From NCBI GenBank assembly GCA_003158885.1, contig PMLN01000182.1, forward strand, positions 1 to 8,521: a stretch of 8,521 bases of DNA, written 5' to 3'. This DNA comes from Anaerolineae bacterium. Lineage in GTDB: Bacteria > Chloroflexota > Anaerolineae > Anaerolineales > Villigracilaceae. This document shows, in pieces, positions 6,133 through 8,521 of this stretch. Both the position numbers and the translations under genes were made by a program. Position 1 is the stretch's first letter, and the number at the start of each line of letters is the position of its first letter. The notes under the pieces are model-generated. The model did no database searches, had not been told where the DNA came from, and saw only the letters and a program-made list of their open reading frames with translations.

Positions 6133-8328
6133 TTATTCAACGCCGGAGCGTTCCTCTGCGAATACTTTTTCAAAGGCCGAAACGACTTCCGGGTCGAACA
6201 GCATACCGGCCTGTTCGTGCAAATACGAAATCGCTTCCTGTGCGGATATTTTTTCGCGGTATGGACGTTCGGTGGTCAATGCATCGAATGCATCCGTCAC
6301 GGCAAAGATGCGCGCCACCAACGGAATGTCCTTGCCTTGCAATCCGATGGGATAACCGCTCCCGTCCCAGCGTTCATGGTGATAGCGGATGACGGGCAGT
6401 GTGTCCTGCAGGAAGGGGATATCTTCCACGATGCGTGCCCCGATATCCGGGTGCAGCCGCATCATCGTCCACTCGGCTTCATCCAGTTTATCGGGCTTGT
6501 GAAGAATGGCATCGCTGATGCCGATCTTTCCAATATCATGCAGGAGCGCCCCGCGCTCCAACGCTTTAAGCTGGTGCGCTTCCAGATTCATTTCTTCCCC
6601 GACGCTTTTTGCCAGTTGGCTGACGCGTACGCTGTGACCTTCCGTCTCGTGGTCGCGTGCATCCAAAGCCGATGTGAGAGCAGCCAATGTGAGGTCGTAT
6701 GTGGTCTCCAGTTCCTCGTACGCGGATTCGATTTCCGTTGCCTGGCGCCGTGATTCGATCAACAGGATGGCGCGTTCCAATTGATTTGCGAGCGTTTGCA
6801 AGGCTGCGGTATGCCGCGAATTATAATTAAGGCTTTCCGGCAATCTGAGCCATAAGCCGCCATATTTGCGCAGGTGGGTCTGGATCGGGAAACAGACTTC
6901 CGTCATCTTTTCATCCGATGTAAAGATGGTTGTTCCGCTGTCCATCGCCTGTTGAATTAAGTTGAAGGGATGATTTGCGTTGTTATGTACGCCGTTTGCA
7001 TCGATTCCCAGTTCAGTTTCGATCTTTTGATCCGGGTTGTATAGAACCACGCCGCCCATATCGGCATTGGCTATTTTCAGCGCGGTTTCGAGAATGATCT
7101 TCACAGCCCGGTTTAATTCTTCGGTGCGGAGGATCTCAAAACTGACCCGGTACAACTGGGTGGTGGTGGTCAATGAGCTTTGCAATTCCTGGTACAGCCA
7201 GGCGCCTTCGACCGCCGCCGCAGATTGTGAAGATAAAAGCGAGCCGAGCGACTCATCGTTTTCCGTGAAGAAGATTTCATCCTGTTTGCCGAAGGCCAGG
7301 ATGGAGCCAATGCTCAGGCGGTGCAGGCGGATTGGAATGATCATCAGGTTTCGCAGGTTGCTTCGATCAATTTCAAGCTCGGACGTCCCCAGCGGGTATT
7401 TGCGAATGTCCCGGATTCGAAATGCCTGGGATGCGTTTAATGCAATTTGACTCAGGCTGTTTTGCAGCGGCATTTCTTCCAGGCATTTCTGTAATTTGGG
7501 CGCGAACCCGGAGGATGCCCGCTGGGTAAAGTTTCTTGATTGATCGAACAGGATCACATGCACAAAACGTGCCCGCAAGGTTTGCCTCGCCACACTGGCA
7601 ATTTCCCGGACCACCGCGCGCGGCTCCATCATGGTGGAAAGCGAGATCCCGGCTTGGATGATTTCGGTCAGATGCAGGTGGTAATTGGTTCGTTCCCAGG
7701 CGCGTTCCAATTCTGCCGCGGCTGCTTCTGCCAGCGCCACTTCGTTGCTGTGGAAGGCCTCGCTGGCTTCCGAGTTGATTTGGATGATTCCCTCGATGTA
7801 CCCGTTATGGATGATCGGAATAACGAGCGAAGACAAACTGTTTTCGTTGGGCAGGCTGAAATAATCCGGCTCCTGCCGCGTGTCGTTCGAAATTTGCGTT
7901 TTTCGTAATCGCACCGTTCTCCCGATCATGCCCCGTGTTACGTTTTGCCGGTATCCGGGTGGGATCAGTTTTGCCAGTCTTCCGGCTGAAGCGAACGCGA
8001 CGAATTCCCTTCGGTCCGGTTCGTGAACCAAGAGCGATACATAGGAACAATCAATGGCACGTTCGAGGACATTCACCGCCAGTTGAGCCGCGACCGGCAG
8101 GTCGAGGCGCGTTTCCAGTTGCTGGCTCAGCTCGTTGAGCAAAACCAGCTGCGCATTGCGCCGTTTTTCAGCTTCCAATTCGCGGTTAAGGGCTGCGATC
8201 TGATCCGCTTGGATTTCTTCCTTCGAAGGCCGTGGGTCTTCTTTTGGCAGTTCTTTGCCGCGCCGGGTGCAATGCCCAAGCCAATGCCTGACATCATCAG
8301 GATGTTCTTTCATGGTTTTCCATAGCAT
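6133..8328 (-). CDS. Triple-GAF HD-GYP c-di-GMP phosphodiesterase
   Basis: Predicted to degrade c-di-GMP (HD-GYP enzymes yield pGpG and/or GMP). The 731-residue product has no membrane segment and is probably cytoplasmic. A charged, likely coiled-coil region (about 36-75) precedes three GAF-like domains (about 75-210, 225-380, 395-525), a short helical linker (525-550) and the HD-GYP domain (550-725). The catalytic set looks complete: E561 and H565 (HETEGHSVRV), H597-D598 with K601 (LLHDIGKIGI), H626 (RLHPDIG), H650-H651 with DGSGYP (655-660), and D679 (VTDAFDAL). No receiver domain is present, so inputs should come through the GAF domains. Residue numbers use the ATG at 8328; an in-frame ATG at 8313 (M6), preceded by GGAAAA, may be the real start. 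It is first in an operon with the cyclase, 8 bases apart. Natural substrate preference is not visible. Confidence 0.93.
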   Translation of the reverse strand: MLWKTMKEHPDDVRHWLGHCTRRGKELPKEDPRPSKEEIQADQIAALNRELEAEKRRNAQLVLLNELSQQLETRLDLPVAAQLAVNVLERAIDCSYVSLLVHEPDRREFVAFASAGRLAKLIPPGYRQNVTRGMIGRTVRLRKTQISNDTRQEPDYFSLPNENSLSSLVIPIIHNGYIEGIIQINSEASEAFHSNEVALAEAAAAELERAWERTNYHLHLTEIIQAGISLSTMMEPRAVVREIASVARQTLRARFVHVILFDQSRNFTQRASSGFAPKLQKCLEEMPLQNSLSQIALNASQAFRIRDIRKYPLGTSELEIDRSNLRNLMIIPIRLHRLSIGSILAFGKQDEIFFTENDESLGSLLSSQSAAAVEGAWLYQELQSSLTTTTQLYRVSFEILRTEELNRAVKIILETALKIANADMGGVVLYNPDQKIETELGIDANGVHNNANHPFNLIQQAMDSGTTIFTSDEKMTEVCFPIQTHLRKYGGLWLRLPESLNYNSRHTAALQTLANQLERAILLIESRRQATEIESAYEELETTYDLTLAALTSALDARDHETEGHSVRVSQLAKSVGEEMNLEAHQLKALERGALLHDIGKIGISDAILHKPDKLDEAEWTMMRLHPDIGARIVEDIPFLQDTLPVIRYHHERWDGSGYPIGLQGKDIPLVARIFAVTDAFDALTTERPYREKISAQEAISYLHEQAGMLFDPEVVSAFEKVFAEERSGVE

Positions 8329-8331
8329 AGC

Positions 8332-8360
8332 ATATTAGGCCGTTTTTTTCTACCTTTTAA
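8332..8360 (-). promoter_or_regulatory. Candidate promoter for the HD-GYP/cyclase operon
   Basis: On the reverse strand TTAAAA (8360-8355, four of six matches to TTGACA) lies 17 bases from TAATAT (8337-8332, four of six to TATAAT). The predicted start near 8325 would lie inside the first possible codons, favouring translation from the ATG at 8313. Both boxes are imperfect. Confidence 0.35.
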
Positions 8361-8381
8361 ACGTGATAAACGCATGATTAA

Positions 8382-8496
8382 CTCACCTTACGCATCAACG
8401 TACCTTTTGCATCTTCCCCCTCCCCAAATGCCAAGTGCTCTCCTTGCATTTGGGGAGGGCTGGGGTAGGGCTTTCCCTATGCGTAACATCAGTGAG
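8382..8496. repeat. Nested palindrome of about 115 bp, MITE- or REP-like
   Basis: The inner hairpin pairs CCCTCCCCAAATGCCAAG (8418-8435) with CTTGCATTTGGGGAGGG (8443-8459), 17 bp with one bulged C, around the 7-base loop TGCTCTC. Outside it, TTACGCAT (8388-8395) is matched by ATGCGTAA (8479-8486), and CTCAC (8382-8386) by GTGAG (8492-8496). The outer arms are thus inverted but with unequal spacing (1 versus 5 bases). There is no open reading frame inside. Terminal inverted repeats around a strong internal hairpin suggest a non-autonomous mobile element, but no target-site duplication is evident at the edges. Confidence 0.65.
8452..8470 (+). other. G-quadruplex-forming motif
   Basis: Four runs of three or four G are separated by loops of 1, 2 and 2 bases (GGGG-A-GGG-CT-GGGG-TA-GGG). 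The first two runs also form the right arm of the inner hairpin, so hairpin and quadruplex are mutually exclusive folds. The motif is about 125-140 bases upstream of the HD-GYP start, on its template strand. Confidence 0.6.
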
Positions 8497-8521
8497 ACTC
8501 TCCAGGAGTTGCCGTGATTCT

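Noticed and set aside
6124..6753. Forward open frame of 209 codons opposite the HD-GYP domain
   Set aside because: It is antisense to a highly conserved catalytic domain, and its translation has no recognisable motifs.
8504..8521. AGGAG followed 5 bases later by GTG at 8514, possibly the start of a rightward gene
   Set aside because: Only two full codons are visible before the window ends, so no protein can be recognised; a match this short is expected by chance.

Overview
The window reads as chromosomal DNA of a moderately GC-rich bacterium. My best guess is a member of the Chloroflexota (class Anaerolineae or close). This is an inference from the gene types (SUMF1-like protein, soluble multi-GAF HD-GYP protein, mixed Shine-Dalgarno and leaderless starts) and from short-period word arrays in the gaps; no marker gene here proves it. 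No tRNA, rRNA, CRISPR array, transposase or phage gene was found.

Layout. Positions 1-126 hold the last 41 codons of a formylglycine-generating-enzyme/SUMF1-type protein. A 355-base gap follows, with a GC-rich hairpin, a pyrimidine-only tract and a probable promoter placed so that alr would be leaderless. Forward-strand housekeeping genes come next: alr (alanine racemase, 482-1576), lspA (signal peptidase II, 1725-2240) overlapping by 4 bases an RluA/RluD-type pseudouridine synthase gene (2237-3172), and a low-specificity L-threonine aldolase gene (3426-4460). Two genes then run on the reverse strand, read from right to left: a soluble protein with three GAF domains and an HD-GYP phosphodiesterase (6133-8328), followed 8 bases later by a membrane-anchored GAF-GGDEF diguanylate cyclase (4562-6124). 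The right end (8329-8521) holds a probable promoter for that pair and a nested palindrome of about 115 bp resembling a MITE or REP element, with a G-quadruplex motif in its right half.

How the genes work together. alr supplies D-alanine for peptidoglycan. lspA processes lipoproteins and is translationally coupled to a ribosomal RNA modification gene. The reverse-strand pair encodes opposing c-di-GMP enzymes, one making and one breaking the messenger, both with GAF sensory domains and apparently co-transcribed.

The least ordinary feature is in the gaps. Each one to the left of the HD-GYP gene carries a different degenerate short-word array: a pyrimidine tract before alr, heptamers before lspA, about 10-mers before the aldolase gene, and 9-mers between the convergent genes. 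The 9-mer array runs into the 3' end of the cyclase gene and sets its last codons. The genes themselves are well-conserved, recognisable families. I do not see a new multi-gene system.
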